Shown here piece by piece: positions 38,072-48,816 of a stretch of 64,000 bases of DNA. Origin of the DNA: Metabacillus mangrovi. Lineage in GTDB: Bacteria; Bacillota; Bacilli; Bacillales; Bacillaceae. Both the position numbers and the translations under genes were made by a program. The notes under the pieces are model-generated. The model had not been told where the DNA came from. It saw nothing but the letters and a program-made list of their open reading frames with translations, and did no database searches. The stretch covers positions 124,001 through 188,000 of the forward strand of contig NZ_WMIB01000003.1 of the NCBI RefSeq assembly GCF_009711125.1, in the 5' to 3' direction. How positions within the stretch are numbered: position 1 is the first letter of the stretch; each line of letters opens with the position of its first letter.

Positions 38072-39337
38072 ATGTTCAAATTTAATGATGAAAAAGGCCA
38101 GCTAAAGTGCTCTTTCTGCGGTAAAACACAGGATCAGGTGCGTAAGCTTGTAGCCGGTCCGGGCGTATATATATGTGACGAGTGCATCGAGCTCTGTACG
38201 GAGATTGTAGAAGAAGAGCTTGGCACAGAAGAAGAAGTTGAGTTCAAAGATGTACCGAAGCCAGCAGAAATCAGGGAAATCCTTGATGAATACGTGATCG
38301 GCCAGGATGCTGCGAAGAAATCCCTTGCAGTAGCTGTTTACAATCACTACAAACGGATCAATTCGAGCAGCAAAATTGACGATGTGGAGCTTTCCAAGAG
38401 CAACATCGCCATGATCGGACCGACAGGAAGCGGGAAAACCCTTCTTGCGCAAACTCTGGCTCGTATCCTTAACGTACCGTTTGCCATTGCAGATGCCACT
38501 TCCCTAACGGAAGCAGGATATGTAGGAGAAGACGTTGAAAACATTCTTCTCAAACTGATTCAGGCGGCAGATTATGATGTAGAAAAAGCCGAAAAAGGAA
38601 TCATCTACATCGATGAAATCGATAAAGTGGCCCGTAAATCTGAAAACCCGTCCATCACACGTGACGTTTCAGGTGAAGGAGTTCAGCAGGCCCTTCTTAA
38701 AATTCTTGAAGGAACCGTTGCAAGCGTTCCGCCACAGGGAGGACGCAAACATCCTCATCAGGAGTTCATTCAAATCGACACTACGAACATTCTGTTCATC
38801 TGCGGTGGTGCATTTGACGGAATCGAACAGATTATCAAACGCCGTCTCGGCAAGAAAGTAATCGGATTCGGTTCAGATACTTCCAATGAAGAAATGGATT
38901 CGAAGGTTCTTCTTTCCAAAGTGCTTCCGGAGGATTTGCTGAAATTCGGTCTGATCCCGGAATTCATCGGCCGTCTGCCGGTTATCTCAAGCCTTACTCC
39001 TCTTGATGAGGAAGCGCTTGTAGAAATCCTGACTAAGCCTAAGAATGCTTTGGTGAAACAATACCAGAAGATGCTTGATCTTGACGGAGTAGAGCTTGAG
39101 TTTGAAGAAGGCGCCCTTCTTGAAATCGCCAAGAAGGCGATCGAGCGCAAAACAGGCGCGCGCGGACTCCGCTCCATCATTGAGGGCATTATGCTCGATG
39201 TGATGTTCGATCTGCCGTCCCGTGAAGACATCGAAAAGTGTGTGATTACCGGGGCAACTGTAGCGGATCAGGTTCCGCCTAAACTCGTAACAAATGACGG
39301 CACCGTCATTGAAAAAGATAAAAAGACTTCTGCTTAA
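38072..39337 (+). CDS. clpX: ATP-dependent Clp protease ATP-binding subunit ClpX
   Basis: A 421-residue AAA+ unfoldase. The N-terminal zinc domain has CSFCGKTQ and CDECIELC (Cys13, 16, 35, 38). Walker A GPTGSGKT is near residue 115 and Walker [10 protein letters not shown] follows. GYVGEDVE is pore loop 1, and [23 protein letters not shown] and EFIGRLPVI are ClpX signatures. The ClpP-binding loop is IGFGSD-type in the [14 protein letters not shown] stretch. The ATG follows AAGGGGTG. It delivers substrates to ClpP, which is not in the window. Confidence 0.98.
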   Translation: MFKFNDEKGQLKCSFCGKTQDQVRKLVAGPGVYICDECIELCTEIVEEELGTEEEVEFKDVPKPAEIREILDEYVIGQDAAKKSLAVAVYNHYKRINSSSKIDDVELSKSNIAMIGPTGSGKTLLAQTLARILNVPFAIADATSLTEAGYVGEDVENILLKLIQAADYDVEKAEKGIIYIDEIDKVARKSENPSITRDVSGEGVQQALLKILEGTVASVPPQGGRKHPHQEFIQIDTTNILFICGGAFDGIEQIIKRRLGKKVIGFGSDTSNEEMDSKVLLSKVLPEDLLKFGLIPEFIGRLPVISSLTPLDEEALVEILTKPKNALVKQYQKMLDLDGVELEFEEGALLEIAKKAIERKTGARGLRSIIEGIMLDVMFDLPSREDIEKCVITGATVADQVPPKLVTNDGTVIEKDKKTSA

Positions 39338-39341
39338 CCGC

Positions 39342-39379
39342 AAAAACCAGAAATGCTGAATGCATTTCTGGTTTTTCTT
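39342..39379 (+). terminator. Terminator of clpX
   Basis: AAAAACCAGAAATGC (39342-39356) pairs perfectly with GCATTTCTGGTTTTT (39362-39376). The region 39380-39555 holds no feature I can support. Confidence 0.92.
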
Positions 39380-39558
39380 TTGCATGAAGAACGTTCGCCA
39401 CTCTGCAGTTGAAATAAAAAGCCTCTGTAAGGCAGACTGATATCTTATCTTTCTCTAAACTTGAGAACCTTCTCCGCTTCAAAAGTTCCACAGGCCTGTC
39501 TATGTGAATTATGGTCATCCCCAGCCGCTTCCAAATCTTCTGCTAACTGAATTACTGG

Positions 39559-39588
39559 GTTTATTCCTGTTCTATGGAGGAGATACTA
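39559..39588 (+). promoter_or_regulatory. SigF/SigG-type promoter of lonB
   Basis: GTTTA (39559-39563), 15 bases, then GGAGATACTA (39579-39588), a complete match to the forespore -10 pattern GGNNANAHTR, with a -35 one base off GYATA. B. subtilis lonB is a SigF gene. Confidence 0.65.
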
Positions 39589-39667
39589 GTGAGAAGCAAG
39601 ACCGGAGATCCGGATAAGAGAGGCAGACTCTTTTACATAGAAACAGGAAGCGGCAGGAGGGACCAAT

Positions 39668-41314
39668 ATGAGTTGGACGAGCATCGCATTATTTGTACAA
39701 TTGTTTTTCGGGATTATCATCGGGCTGTATTTTTGGAATTTGCTGAAAAGCCAGAGGACCCAGAAGGTTTCCATTGACAGGGAATCGAAAAAAGAAATGG
39801 AACAGCTTAAGAAAATGCGGTCAATCCGCCTGAGTGAGCCGCTGGCAGAAAGGGTGCGCCCTAAAACCTTTTCAGACATCGTGGGGCAGGAGGATGGAAT
39901 CCGTTCCCTCAGTGCTGCGCTATGCGGACCGAATCCGCAGCATGTCATCATTTACGGGCCTCCGGGAGTTGGGAAAACAGCAGCAGCCAGGCTGGTGCTT
40001 GAAGAAGCGAAGAAAAATGGCAAGTCACCTTTCAGACAGTCAGCCGTATTTGTAGAGCTGGATGCAACGACGGCCCGCTTTGATGAGCGGGGAATCGCAG
40101 ATCCGCTCATCGGATCTGTCCATGATCCGATCTACCAGGGCGCCGGTGCTATGGGACAGGCGGGTATCCCTCAGCCGAAGCAGGGGGCTGTCACTCATGC
40201 ACATGGCGGTGTGCTGTTCATCGACGAAATCGGTGAACTTCATCCAATCCAAATGAACAAAATGCTGAAGGTGCTGGAAGACCGGAAAGTCTTTTTGGAA
40301 AGTGCCTATTACAGCGAGGAAAACACGAATATCCCTACGCATATCCATGATATTTTCCAAAACGGACTCCCCGCTGATTTCCGTTTAATCGGAGCAACGA
40401 CTAGAACGCCTCATGAGATCCCGCCAGCAATCCGGTCCAGGTGTGTGGAAGTGTTCTTTAGAGAACTCGACCAGCAGGAGCTGTCGATCGTCGCACATAA
40501 AGCGGCTGTGAAAATCGGGATGGCGGTTCCGGATGAGGGGATCAGCCTGATGACTTCCTATGCGAGAAACGGCCGGGAAATCGTCAACATGATGCAGATT
40601 ATCGCCGGAATGGCAATGAATGAGGACCGTCATGAAGTAACGGTTAAAGATATTGAGTGGGTCATCCACAGCAGCCAAATGGCGCCAAGACATGAACGGA
40701 AAATTGGACCTGAGGCAAAAATCGGGCTCGTGAACGGCCTTGCTGTTCACGGACCGAACACTGGCTCTTTGCTGGAAATCGAAGTTACAGTCCTCCCTGC
40801 TAAGGAAAAGGGAAGCATAAACATCACAGGCATTGTCGAAGAAGAAAGCATTGGAGACAGAGGGAAATCCATCAGAAGGAAAAGCATGGCGAAAGGATCC
40901 GTTGAAAATGTAATCACCGTGCTGAAAGCAATGGGAGTAGAAGCGGAAGCCTATGATATCCATGTAAACTTCCCGGGTGGTGTTCCAGTGGATGGTCCTT
41001 CAGCAGGTATTGCGATGGCAGCCGGGATATTCTCAGCGATCCATAAGATTCCGGTCGACCACACTTTGGCGATGACCGGAGAAATCAGCATACACGGCCA
41101 TGTGAAGCCGATTGGCGGAGTTGTTCCAAAAATCAAAGCGGCAAAGGCTGCTGGGGCGAAGACGGTTATCATTCCTGCCGAAAACTGCCAGGCTATACTC
41201 GAGGACATACCGGGCATACGGATTATCCCCGTCTCCCGTTTCGAGGAAGTGCTCGATCACGCACTTGTAAATCCTCCTGCGGAACACTATTTCAATGAGA
41301 AGAAATCTGTATAA
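39668..41314 (+). CDS. lonB: Forespore ATP-dependent protease LonB
   Basis: A 548-residue LonB. It lacks the long N-domain of LonA and instead begins with a membrane helix (about residues 5-25). The AAA+ module has Walker A GPPGVGKT near 97 and Walker B VLFIDEIGELHP. The protease domain has the Ser-Lys dyad: Ser445 in VDGPSAGIAMAAG and Lys in GGVVPKIKAAKAAG. The ATG follows AGGAGGG. Family knowledge: LonB acts in the forespore of B. subtilis early in sporulation, and the forespore-type promoter upstream agrees. Confidence 0.95.
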   Translation: MSWTSIALFVQLFFGIIIGLYFWNLLKSQRTQKVSIDRESKKEMEQLKKMRSIRLSEPLAERVRPKTFSDIVGQEDGIRSLSAALCGPNPQHVIIYGPPGVGKTAAARLVLEEAKKNGKSPFRQSAVFVELDATTARFDERGIADPLIGSVHDPIYQGAGAMGQAGIPQPKQGAVTHAHGGVLFIDEIGELHPIQMNKMLKVLEDRKVFLESAYYSEENTNIPTHIHDIFQNGLPADFRLIGATTRTPHEIPPAIRSRCVEVFFRELDQQELSIVAHKAAVKIGMAVPDEGISLMTSYARNGREIVNMMQIIAGMAMNEDRHEVTVKDIEWVIHSSQMAPRHERKIGPEAKIGLVNGLAVHGPNTGSLLEIEVTVLPAKEKGSINITGIVEEESIGDRGKSIRRKSMAKGSVENVITVLKAMGVEAEAYDIHVNFPGGVPVDGPSAGIAMAAGIFSAIHKIPVDHTLAMTGEISIHGHVKPIGGVVPKIKAAKAAGAKTVIIPAENCQAILEDIPGIRIIPVSRFEEVLDHALVNPPAEHYFNEKKSV

Positions 41315-41322
41315 GTTCAAGT

Positions 41323-41353
41323 GAAAACCTCCAGCTGGACTGGAGGTTTTCCT
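41323..41353 (+). terminator. Terminator between lonB and lonA
   Basis: AAAACCTCCAG (41324-41334) pairs with CTGGAGGTTTT (41340-41350). The T tract is short. Confidence 0.75.
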
Positions 41354-41391
41354 ATGGAGCCGGTCCGATGGGCAATTTTTGAACATCCAAA

Positions 41392-41420
41392 TAGACACTC
41401 TAAAAAGAATAAGTTAGAAT
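41392..41420 (+). promoter_or_regulatory. Promoter of lonA-engB
   Basis: TAGACA (41392-41397), a 17-base spacer and TAGAAT (41415-41420). I see no CtsR heat-shock operator. Confidence 0.65.
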
Positions 41421-41472
41421 TAGACAAGAACTCGCACATACGCTATCAAGAAAGAGACGGAGGTGCATAGGT

Positions 41473-43794
41473 ATGGCGAAGAAAGAGGCAACCATTCCTT
41501 TGCTTCCATTAAGAGGGCTTTTGGTCTATCCAACCATGGTTCTTCATTTGGATGTAGGCAGGGAGAAATCAGTTCAGGCATTGGAAACAGCCATGATGGA
41601 CGACCATATGATTTTTCTGGCAACACAAAAAGACATTTCAATAGATGAACCCGGAGAAGATGATGTGTACCGGGTGGGAACGTATACAAAAATCAAACAG
41701 ATGCTTAAGCTCCCGAACGGGACAATCCGTGTATTGGTAGAAGGTCTGGAAAGAGGGGAGATCCGCTCCTTTCAGGAGGAAAACGATACGCTGACGGTTT
41801 CCATTCAAACGCTCGAGGAAAATGCTGACAAAGATGTCGAAAGCGAAGCGCTTATGAGAACGCTTCTTGAATATTTTGAGCAGTACATCAAGCTTTCCAA
41901 GAAGGTTTCAGCTGAGACGTTCGCCTCTGTGGCAGATATTGATGAGCCGGGCAGAGTCGCCGATCTTGTCGCTTCCCATCTTCCGCTCAAACTGAAGGAA
42001 AAGCAGGAAGTGCTCGAGACCATTGACGTAAAAGAACGGCTGCATAAAGTAATCAGCATGATCAATAATGAAAAAGAAGTGCTGAACTTGGAAAAGAAAA
42101 TCGGCCAGCGCGTAAAGCGGTCAATGGAGCGCACCCAAAAGGAATACTACCTCCGGGAACAAATGAAGGCCATCCAGAAAGAACTTGGAGACAAGGAAGG
42201 CAAAACGGGGGAAATCTCTTCACTTTCCGATAAAATTGAAGATGCCGGCATGCCGGAGGAAATTAAAGCAGCTGCCTTGAAAGAGCTCGACCGGTACGAA
42301 AAAGTTCCATCAAGCTCGGCAGAAAGCGCCGTAATCAGGAATTACATCGACTGGCTCCTGGCCCTTCCATGGACGGCATCCACGGAGGACCGTCTGGATC
42401 TGCGCGTTGCTGAAAAAATTCTCAACGATGATCATCATGGACTTGAAAAGGTGAAGGAGCGGGTATTGGAATACTTAGCTGTTCAGAAGCTGACCAATTC
42501 CCTTAAAGGCCCGATTCTCTGTCTTGCAGGACCGCCGGGAGTGGGGAAAACGTCACTCGCCCGCTCGATCGCCAAGTCTCTGAACCGGAATTTTGTCCGC
42601 ATCTCACTCGGCGGAGTCCGGGATGAATCGGAAATCCGGGGCCACCGGAGAACCTATGTAGGAGCGATGCCGGGCAGAATCATTCAGGGAATGAAAAAAG
42701 CAGGAAGCGTCAATCCGGTGTTCCTTCTCGATGAAATCGATAAGATGTCCAGCGACTTCAGGGGGGATCCTTCCTCTGCGCTGCTCGAGGTGCTTGATCC
42801 TGAACAAAACCACACATTCAGCGATCATTATATAGAAGAAACCTATGACCTCTCAAACGTCATGTTCGTCGCAACAGCCAACAATCTTGCTACAATCCCG
42901 GGACCTCTGCGCGACAGAATGGAGATCATCACGATTGCCGGCTATACCGAGCTTGAAAAGATTCAGATTGCGAAGGATCATCTTCTTCCGAAGCAGCTGG
43001 AAGCCCACGGCCTGAAAAAGGCGAATCTTCAAGTGAAAGAAACGGCGCTTCAAAATGTCGTCCGCTATTATACAAGAGAAGCGGGAGTGCGCGGCATGGA
43101 ACGCCAGCTGGCAGCCATCTGCCGTAAAGCGGCTAAGAAGATTGTGTCGGAAGAAAAGAAAAAAATCATCATTACGGATAAGAATCTTCAGGAGTACCTG
43201 GGCAAAACGATTTTCCGTTACGGTCAGGCGGAGGTAGAGGACCAGATCGGGGTAGCTACCGGTCTTGCCTACACAACCGTTGGAGGAGATACCCTCTCCA
43301 TTGAAGTTTCCCTTTCCCCGGGGAAAGGAAAGCTCATTCTGACAGGTAAGCTCGGAGATGTGATGAAGGAATCAGCCCAGGCGGCCTTCAGCTTTATCCG
43401 CTCCAATTCCAAAAGCCTGAACATCGACTCTGATTTTCATGAAAAACATGATATTCACATTCACGTTCCGGAGGGGGCCGTTCCAAAAGACGGACCGTCA
43501 GCCGGCATCACGATGGCAACAGCTCTTATTTCCGCGCTGACAGGGAAGCCTGTCCGCAAAGAAGTTGGAATGACCGGAGAAATCACACTCCGCGGCCGGG
43601 TATTGCCGATCGGCGGTCTGAAGGAGAAATCCTTATCAGCACACAGAGCAGGATTGAAAAAAATCATCCTTCCGCGTGAAAATGAAAAAGATCTGGAGGA
43701 TATCCCGGAGAGTGTCCGCAACGACCTCACCTTTGTCCTCGTCTCAACTATAGAAGAAGTGCTCATGCATGCATTGACTGGAGAAATGAAATGA
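41473..43794 (+). CDS. lonA: ATP-dependent protease LonA
   Basis: A 773-residue Lon protease. The N-terminal substrate-binding domain (about 1-200; [23 protein letters not shown]) is followed by a coiled segment ([15 protein letters not shown]). The AAA+ domain has Walker A GPPGVGKT near 353 and Walker [12 protein letters not shown]. The protease domain has Ser676 in [15 protein letters not shown], and the catalytic lysine is in [15 protein letters not shown] about 43 residues on. The ATG follows CGGAGGTG. It degrades damaged and regulatory proteins in the cytoplasm. engB overlaps its end by 4 bases. Confidence 0.98.
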   Translation: MAKKEATIPLLPLRGLLVYPTMVLHLDVGREKSVQALETAMMDDHMIFLATQKDISIDEPGEDDVYRVGTYTKIKQMLKLPNGTIRVLVEGLERGEIRSFQEENDTLTVSIQTLEENADKDVESEALMRTLLEYFEQYIKLSKKVSAETFASVADIDEPGRVADLVASHLPLKLKEKQEVLETIDVKERLHKVISMINNEKEVLNLEKKIGQRVKRSMERTQKEYYLREQMKAIQKELGDKEGKTGEISSLSDKIEDAGMPEEIKAAALKELDRYEKVPSSSAESAVIRNYIDWLLALPWTASTEDRLDLRVAEKILNDDHHGLEKVKERVLEYLAVQKLTNSLKGPILCLAGPPGVGKTSLARSIAKSLNRNFVRISLGGVRDESEIRGHRRTYVGAMPGRIIQGMKKAGSVNPVFLLDEIDKMSSDFRGDPSSALLEVLDPEQNHTFSDHYIEETYDLSNVMFVATANNLATIPGPLRDRMEIITIAGYTELEKIQIAKDHLLPKQLEAHGLKKANLQVKETALQNVVRYYTREAGVRGMERQLAAICRKAAKKIVSEEKKKIIITDKNLQEYLGKTIFRYGQAEVEDQIGVATGLAYTTVGGDTLSIEVSLSPGKGKLILTGKLGDVMKESAQAAFSFIRSNSKSLNIDSDFHEKHDIHIHVPEGAVPKDGPSAGITMATALISALTGKPVRKEVGMTGEITLRGRVLPIGGLKEKSLSAHRAGLKKIILPRENEKDLEDIPESVRNDLTFVLVSTIEEVLMHALTGEMK

Positions 43795-44378
43795 AAGTAA
43801 CCTCATCTGAAATTGTAATAAGTGCTGTAAAGCCAGAGCAATACCCGGATGCCGGCATCCCGGAAATCGCTCTGGCCGGGAGGTCCAATGTTGGAAAATC
43901 CTCCTTTATCAACAAGCTGCTCAACCGTAAAAACCTGGCAAGAACCTCATCTAAGCCCGGAAAAACACAAACGCTGAATTTCTATATCATCAATGAAATT
44001 CTCCACTTCGTAGATGTTCCCGGCTATGGGTTCGCTAAGGTGTCCAAAAGCGAGCGGGATGCGTGGGGTCGGATGATCGAGACCTATTTGACATCACGGG
44101 AGGAACTCAAGGCAGTCGTTCTGTTGATCGACGTCCGTCACGCTCCTTCAAAGGACGACGTGCTCATGTACAACTTCCTGAAGCATTATGATCTTCCCGT
44201 GCTGATCATCGCAACAAAAGCGGACAAGATTCCAAAGTCCAAATGGCAGAAGCACGTGAAGATCGTAAAGGATACACTCGAACTCGAAGCAGAAGATTCC
44301 CTCATCCTGTTCTCATCTGAAACCGGACAGGGGAAAGACGAAGCCTGGGGCGCAATCAGAAGGCTGACAGAGATTTAG
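43791..44378 (+). CDS. engB: Ribosome-assembly GTPase EngB (YsxC)
   Basis: A 195-residue TrmE/Era-like GTPase. G1 is [10 protein letters not shown]3 [10 protein letters not shown]4 ATKADKIP, with the G2 threonine in SSKPGKTQ. It acts in late assembly of the 50S subunit and is essential in B. subtilis. The start ATG overlaps the lonA stop (ATGA), so synthesis is coupled to the protease. A perfect terminator follows. Confidence 0.97.
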   Translation: MKVTSSEIVISAVKPEQYPDAGIPEIALAGRSNVGKSSFINKLLNRKNLARTSSKPGKTQTLNFYIINEILHFVDVPGYGFAKVSKSERDAWGRMIETYLTSREELKAVVLLIDVRHAPSKDDVLMYNFLKHYDLPVLIIATKADKIPKSKWQKHVKIVKDTLELEAEDSLILFSSETGQGKDEAWGAIRRLTEI

Positions 44379-44382
44379 AGGA

Positions 44383-44414
44383 AGAGCTGACCATATGGAT
44401 GGTCAGCTTTTTTG
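44383..44414 (+). terminator. Terminator of lonA-engB
   Basis: AGCTGACCAT (44385-44394) pairs perfectly with ATGGTCAGCT (44399-44408), then six T. Confidence 0.92.
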
Positions 44415-44442
44415 TGTTTATCTTGAAGGGGGATAACCGGTT

Positions 44443-44694
44443 GCTCTGACCCCACACGCTTTAAAGCAGCGGGGGAACAGGCATCTATCCTCCCAGCCCT
44501 TGCTGTGCCAGCGTTTGACGGGAGGGGGGACGGAGGTTTAGTGCTTTAGCGGAAGTGGGGTCAGAGCACAGCACTGACCCCACACGCTTTAAAGCAGCGG
44601 GGAACAGGCATCTATCCTCCCAGCCCTTGCTGTGCCAGCGTTTGACGGGAGGGGGGACGGAGGTTTAGTGCTTTAGCGAAAGTGGGGTCAGAGC
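44443..44694. repeat. Paired ~125-bp palindromic element, locus 3
   Basis: Two head-to-tail units (44443-44567 and 44571-44694) are almost identical, sharing CGCTTTAAAGCAGCGGGG, CATCTATCCTCCCAGCCC and GGAGGTTTAGTGCTTTAGCG. The ends GCTCTGACCCCAC and GTGGGGTCAGAGC are perfect inverted repeats across the pair, and the junction GTGGGGTCAGAGC-ACA-GCACTGACCCCAC is nearly palindromic. The near identity suggests a recent duplication or homogenisation. Confidence 0.92.
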
Positions 44695-44890
44695 ACCACA
44701 TGTTTCGTGTGGTAAGCAAAACAAGGTTAGAACACTTGTGTTAAGCAAAACAAGATCAGACCACCACAAATTTCGTGTGTTAAGTCAAAGCACCACAGGT
44801 CTAATGAGTTAATCAAAACAAAATCACCACCACCACATCTTACGCCCCTCTGCAAAAACAAGGCCAGAGCACCAAATGCCCTGACCCTGC
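44695..44890. repeat. Degenerate short repeats after locus 3
   Basis: Imperfect repetition of CACCACA, TTTCGTGTG and TTAAGCAAAACAAG-like words (for example 44696-44730, 44737-44752, 44761-44781, 44790-44796). CCACA and TGTGG words could form small hairpins. There is no gene here. Confidence 0.5.
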
Positions 44891-44933
44891 TCATGCACAA
44901 AGAACACTAAATGTGCATTCCCTGCATAATCCC

Positions 44934-45416
44934 TCATTTTTTTCTAAATAATAACAATAAACCGGCAGCGATAAACAGGAACGGCCAGAAGTTCTCGATG
45001 GAGGAGATCCCTTGATCCAGCTGGCTGAAAGATGCGGTGATCTGCCTGAAATAGTGAAGGAACAAGCCTGCAAGCAGTACAGTGAGGCCTGCCGCATATC
45101 CGCTTTTCGCTTTGATCGAAGCGATCAGAAGCGAGGCGCCGATGATGATCGTGATTCCCGCCGGGTGACCGGGCCAGGCAGGGTTTTTGCCTGACATAAG
45201 AAAGTGGATGCCGAGCCCGGCAAGAATCAGGCCGGTCACAAGATATGTATCATCTTTGCCAATCAGGCTGTTTAATATAAAAACAGCTCCAAAGAGAAGG
45301 ATGAGTCCCTGCCAGCTCTCCTGTCCGGGGAAGATGGCGATATTAAATTTCTGGAGTAAAAAATAGATGCCGATGGCTGTCAAAAAATAAGCCGGCAGTA
45401 CGGAACGCTGTTTCAT
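44934..45416 (-). CDS. Hypothetical polytopic membrane protein
   Basis: A 160-residue protein made almost entirely of short hydrophobic helices (six or seven) separated by one- to five-residue turns. It opens MKQRSVLPAYFLTAIGIYFLL and ends AAGLLLLFRKK. The style resembles the LiaI/LiaF-type transmembrane region, but I cannot place it with certainty. GAGGTG precedes the ATG on the minus strand. It occupies the place between engB and hemA where B. subtilis has ysxD, so it may be that gene's counterpart. It is divergent from hemA. The function is unknown. Confidence 0.82.
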   Translation of the reverse strand: MKQRSVLPAYFLTAIGIYFLLQKFNIAIFPGQESWQGLILLFGAVFILNSLIGKDDTYLVTGLILAGLGIHFLMSGKNPAWPGHPAGITIIIGASLLIASIKAKSGYAAGLTVLLAGLFLHYFRQITASFSQLDQGISSIENFWPFLFIAAGLLLLFRKK

Positions 45417-45448
45417 CTGTTACACCTCATTGAATAGATTCTCTTGAA

Positions 45449-45462
45449 AGAAAGCGCTTTTT
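45449..45462. promoter_or_regulatory. Weak cre-like site between the membrane protein gene and hemA
   Basis: AGAAAGCGCTTTTT fits the cre core around CG but misses three positions of TGAAANCGNTTTCA. Low support. Confidence 0.2.
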
Positions 45463-45552
45463 TTGGTAATGTACTTGGTGGAATACATAATTAGACTGTA
45501 CTTTTCCTTTCATACTCTTTTCACATTTTAACAAAAGAACACATTTCTATCA

Positions 45553-45561
45553 TGTTATAAT
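45553..45561 (+). promoter_or_regulatory. Extended -10 promoter of the hem operon
   Basis: TGTTATAAT, with a perfect TATAAT (45556-45561) and an extended TG; the -35 is poor. The leader to hemA is about 90 bases. Confidence 0.65.
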
Positions 45562-45608
45562 ATAAATTAGAGCGTATGTAAATGATTAGACAAAGAATGA
45601 TTTTTACT

Positions 45609-45623
45609 TTAGAATAATTATTG
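45609..45623 (+). promoter_or_regulatory. PerR-like box upstream of hemA
   Basis: TTAGAATAATTATTG matches the PerR consensus TTATAATNATTATAA at all but three of its fixed positions. B. subtilis hemA is repressed by PerR and induced by peroxide. Here the box lies downstream of the promoter, in the leader. Confidence 0.5.
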
Positions 45624-45655
45624 TTAGTAAGAGCGGAAGGGGGTATGAATAAAGA

Positions 45656-47008
45656 ATGCATATTTTATCTGTTGGCATCAATCATAAGACTGCCCCTGTT
45701 GATATACGGGAAAAGCTCAGCTTCGATCCAGCAGAGCTCGGACCGGCAATGGCTAAACTTAAAACGCAGAAAAGCGTTCTTGAAAATATAATCGTGTCTA
45801 CTTGCAACCGGACTGAAATCTATGCAGTAGTGGACCAGCTTCATACAGGCAGATACTATCTGAAGGCGTTTCTATCTGAATGGTTCTCCCTTGAGATGGA
45901 ACAATTTGCTCCGTTTTTAACGTTTTACGAGAACGATGGAGCCGTCGATCATCTATTCCGTGTCTCCTGCGGGCTCGACAGTATGATTGTCGGTGAAACG
46001 CAGATTCTAGGCCAGGTGCGTACAAGCTTCCTGCAGGGACAGGAGCTGGAAACGACGGGTACAGTCTTCAACTACTTGTTTAAAGAGGCCGTTACGCTTG
46101 CGAAGCGGGCCCATTCCGAAACAGAAATTGCAAGCCATGCTGTCTCTGTAAGCTATGCCGCAGTTCAGCTTGCAAAAAAAATCTTCGGAAGACTGTCTTC
46201 CAAGCACGTATTGATTTTAGGAGCAGGAAAGATGAGCGAACTCGCTGCCCAGAATCTTCATGGCAATGGAGTCAGCAAGGTGACGGTCGTGAACCGGACG
46301 CTTCAAAAGGCTGAACAGCTTGCCGGCCGTTTCAGCGGCAGGGCACTTGCAATGAACCAGCTTGAAGAAGCCCTTCTGGAAGCTGATATCGTCATCAGTT
46401 CAACAGGCTCAAAGGATTTTATCGTGACGAAGGATATGATGGCAGAGGTGGAAAAACACCGCAAAGGGAATCCTTTGTTTATGGTGGATATCGCTGTACC
46501 GAGGGACCTTGATCCCGAAATCGCAACCCTTGAGAGCATCTTTTTGTACGACATCGATGATCTTGAAGGAATTGTCGAGGCAAATATTAAAGAGCGCGAG
46601 GCTGCTGCGGAGCGTGTCGGTGTCATGATCGAGCTTGAAATCGTGCAGTTCAAGCAGTGGCTGAATACATTGGGAGTCGTTCCCGTTATTACAGCTCTCC
46701 GTGATAAAGCTCTATCCATTCAGGCTGAAACGATGCAGAGCATCGAACGGAAACTGCCGGAGCTTTCAGAGCGTGAGATCAAGCTGTTGAACAAGCATAC
46801 GAAAAGCATCATCAATCAGCTTCTGCGCGACCCGATCCTGAAGGTAAAAGAGCTTGCCGCAGAACCTGGCGGTGAAGATTCACTTGAGCTGTTTGCCGAT
46901 ATATTCAACATCAGCGAACAGGTCAGACAGAACAAGGATAGCCAACACGGCCATGAGTATGAATCTGCACCGGAGAATGTGCAGCGTGTTTCTTACCCAT
47001 CCTACTAG
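45656..47008 (+). CDS. hemA: Glutamyl-tRNA reductase
   Basis: A 450-residue HemA. The active-site cysteine is Cys50 in [11 protein letters not shown]. The NADPH domain has [16 protein letters not shown], and the dimerisation helices lie near 320-420. It reduces glutamyl-tRNA to glutamate-1-semialdehyde, the first committed step of tetrapyrrole synthesis. The ATG at 45656 has GGAAGGGGG 12 bases upstream, a rather long gap; the closer ATG at 45645 is out of frame. First of the six-gene hem operon. Confidence 0.97.
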   Translation: MHILSVGINHKTAPVDIREKLSFDPAELGPAMAKLKTQKSVLENIIVSTCNRTEIYAVVDQLHTGRYYLKAFLSEWFSLEMEQFAPFLTFYENDGAVDHLFRVSCGLDSMIVGETQILGQVRTSFLQGQELETTGTVFNYLFKEAVTLAKRAHSETEIASHAVSVSYAAVQLAKKIFGRLSSKHVLILGAGKMSELAAQNLHGNGVSKVTVVNRTLQKAEQLAGRFSGRALAMNQLEEALLEADIVISSTGSKDFIVTKDMMAEVEKHRKGNPLFMVDIAVPRDLDPEIATLESIFLYDIDDLEGIVEANIKEREAAAERVGVMIELEIVQFKQWLNTLGVVPVITALRDKALSIQAETMQSIERKLPELSEREIKLLNKHTKSIINQLLRDPILKVKELAAEPGGEDSLELFADIFNISEQVRQNKDSQHGHEYESAPENVQRVSYPSY

Positions 47009-47023
47009 AAAGGATATGGCTTT

Positions 47024-47854
47024 ATGACTGGGCTGGACCTGAACCGCCTGAATGAAGCGGCGGTCATTGTTTATGCATGCTGCATTCTTTTCTATTTTAT
47101 CGATTTTGTTCATACGGACCGGAAGGCAAGCAGGATTGCCTTCTGGTTGCTTTCTATTGTTTGGCTTCTGCAAACAATTTTTTTGTTTTATGAAATGGCT
47201 GTATACGGGACGTTTCCGATCCTGAATATTGCAGAAGGCCTTTATTTTTACACGTGGGTGCTGGTAACGATCTCGCTCATTTTGAACTGGCTGAAGAAAG
47301 CAGATTTTATTCCTTTCTTTTTGAGTATCGTCGGGTTTGCCATGCTTGCCCTCCACACGTTTGCTTTATCCGGAAAGCAGTCGGGCCAGCTGTCTGAGCA
47401 GCTGATTTCGGAGCTGTCCATCATCCATATCACGATGGCTATCCTGTCTTATGGAGCCTTTACATTAAGCTTTGTTTTCTCCATGCTTTATTTGCTTCAA
47501 TACCGGTTGCTTAAGAAAAAGCGGTGGGGGAAAAGGCTGATCCGCATTAATGATCTGTCCACACTGGATCACATTGCGTACCTGCTGAATGTTACAGGGG
47601 TGCCGATGCTGCTCCTGAGCCTGATCCTGGGTTCTATCTGGGCTTATATTAAGCTGCCGGACTTCCAATGGTATGACCCGAAGGTAACCGGTTCATTCGG
47701 GGTCATAATCGTGTATAGCATGTACTTATATAGTAAGATTGTCAAAAATCAGCAGGGGAAGCCGATCGCCCTTTGGAACGCGGCTGCATTCCTTATTCTG
47801 CTGATCAACTTTTTCCTGTTTGGAAGTTTGTCCCGTTTCCATGAATACTCATAG
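47024..47854 (+). CDS. hemX: HemX membrane protein (CcsA/CcmC-like)
   Basis: A 276-residue protein with about eight transmembrane helices of the cytochrome c assembly type, the same length as B. subtilis HemX. Family knowledge: HemX lowers the cellular level of HemA in B. subtilis. Its relatives are haem exporters or ligases, but the tryptophan-rich WWD motif of CcsA is not obvious here. The ATG follows AAAGGATATGG, 15 bases after hemA. Confidence 0.93.
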   Translation: MTGLDLNRLNEAAVIVYACCILFYFIDFVHTDRKASRIAFWLLSIVWLLQTIFLFYEMAVYGTFPILNIAEGLYFYTWVLVTISLILNWLKKADFIPFFLSIVGFAMLALHTFALSGKQSGQLSEQLISELSIIHITMAILSYGAFTLSFVFSMLYLLQYRLLKKKRWGKRLIRINDLSTLDHIAYLLNVTGVPMLLLSLILGSIWAYIKLPDFQWYDPKVTGSFGVIIVYSMYLYSKIVKNQQGKPIALWNAAAFLILLINFFLFGSLSRFHEYS

Positions 47855-47883
47855 ATTGCGGGGATGAGATTGGGAGGATAAGC

Positions 47884-48816
47884 ATGAGAAAAATTAAGAT
47901 TGGATCCAGAAAAAGCAAGCTTGCCCTAACCCAGACGAATTGGTTTATCCAGCAGCTGAAGGACCTGGGTCTGCCTTACGAGTTTGAGGTCAAGGAGATC
48001 GTGACAAAAGGGGATAAAATTCTCGATGTCACCCTTTCAAAAGTGGGCGGAAAGGGCTTGTTCGTGAAGGAAATCGAACAGGCGATGTTTGACGGCGAGA
48101 TTGACATGGCCGTTCACAGCATGAAGGATATGCCGGCAGAGCTTCCGGAAGGTTTGGTGATCGGATGCACGCCTAACCGGGAAGATGTGAGGGATGCCCT
48201 CATTACAAAAGGACACCGGAAGCTTTCTGAACTTCCGGCGGGCTCTGTCATTGGAACAAGCAGCCTGAGAAGAAGTGCGCAGATTCTGTCACTCCGGCCG
48301 GATCTTGAAATCAAATGGATCCGGGGGAACATTGATACCCGTCTTGCCAAGCTTGATACGGAAGAGTACGATGCCATTGTTCTTGCCGCAGCCGGTCTTG
48401 CCAGAATGGGATGGACCAGGGAAGTGGTAACGGAGTATTTAGAGCCGGAGCAGTGCCTGCCGGCTGTCGGGCAAGGGGCGCTCGCCATCGAATGCCGTGC
48501 GGATGATACAGAGCTTCTGCAGATTCTTGCTAAGATAAATGAACCGGCCACAGAAAAGACGGTAAAAGCGGAAAGAGCCTTTTTGAAAGATATGGAAGGC
48601 GGCTGCCAGGTGCCGATTGCCGGCTATGCCGTTTTGCATGAAAATGAAATTGAACTGACCGGCCTGGTCGCTGAGCCTGACGGTACAGCGGTTTACCGCC
48701 ACACGATGAGGGGAACAGATCCTGAAGCGTTAGGCAAAAGTGTTGCCCGAGAGCTCACGGAGCAAGGAGCTAAAGAGCTCATTTCCCGCATCAGCAGGGA
48801 GCTCGATCCATCATGA
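47884..48816 (+). CDS. hemC: Porphobilinogen deaminase
   Basis: A 310-residue hydroxymethylbilane synthase. It opens [16 protein letters not shown]. The catalytic aspartate region is [13 protein letters not shown] through [14 protein letters not shown], and the cofactor cysteine is Cys241 in [11 protein letters not shown]. It joins four porphobilinogens into hydroxymethylbilane. The ATG follows GGGAGGATAAGC. hemD overlaps by 4 bases. Confidence 0.97.
   Translation: MRKIKIGSRKSKLALTQTNWFIQQLKDLGLPYEFEVKEIVTKGDKILDVTLSKVGGKGLFVKEIEQAMFDGEIDMAVHSMKDMPAELPEGLVIGCTPNREDVRDALITKGHRKLSELPAGSVIGTSSLRRSAQILSLRPDLEIKWIRGNIDTRLAKLDTEEYDAIVLAAAGLARMGWTREVVTEYLEPEQCLPAVGQGALAIECRADDTELLQILAKINEPATEKTVKAERAFLKDMEGGCQVPIAGYAVLHENEIELTGLVAEPDGTAVYRHTMRGTDPEALGKSVARELTEQGAKELISRISRELDPS

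Noticed and set aside
39574-39777. 67-residue frame overlapping the start of lonB
   Set aside because: It overlaps lonB out of frame, lies downstream of the forespore promoter as leader, and resembles no protein.
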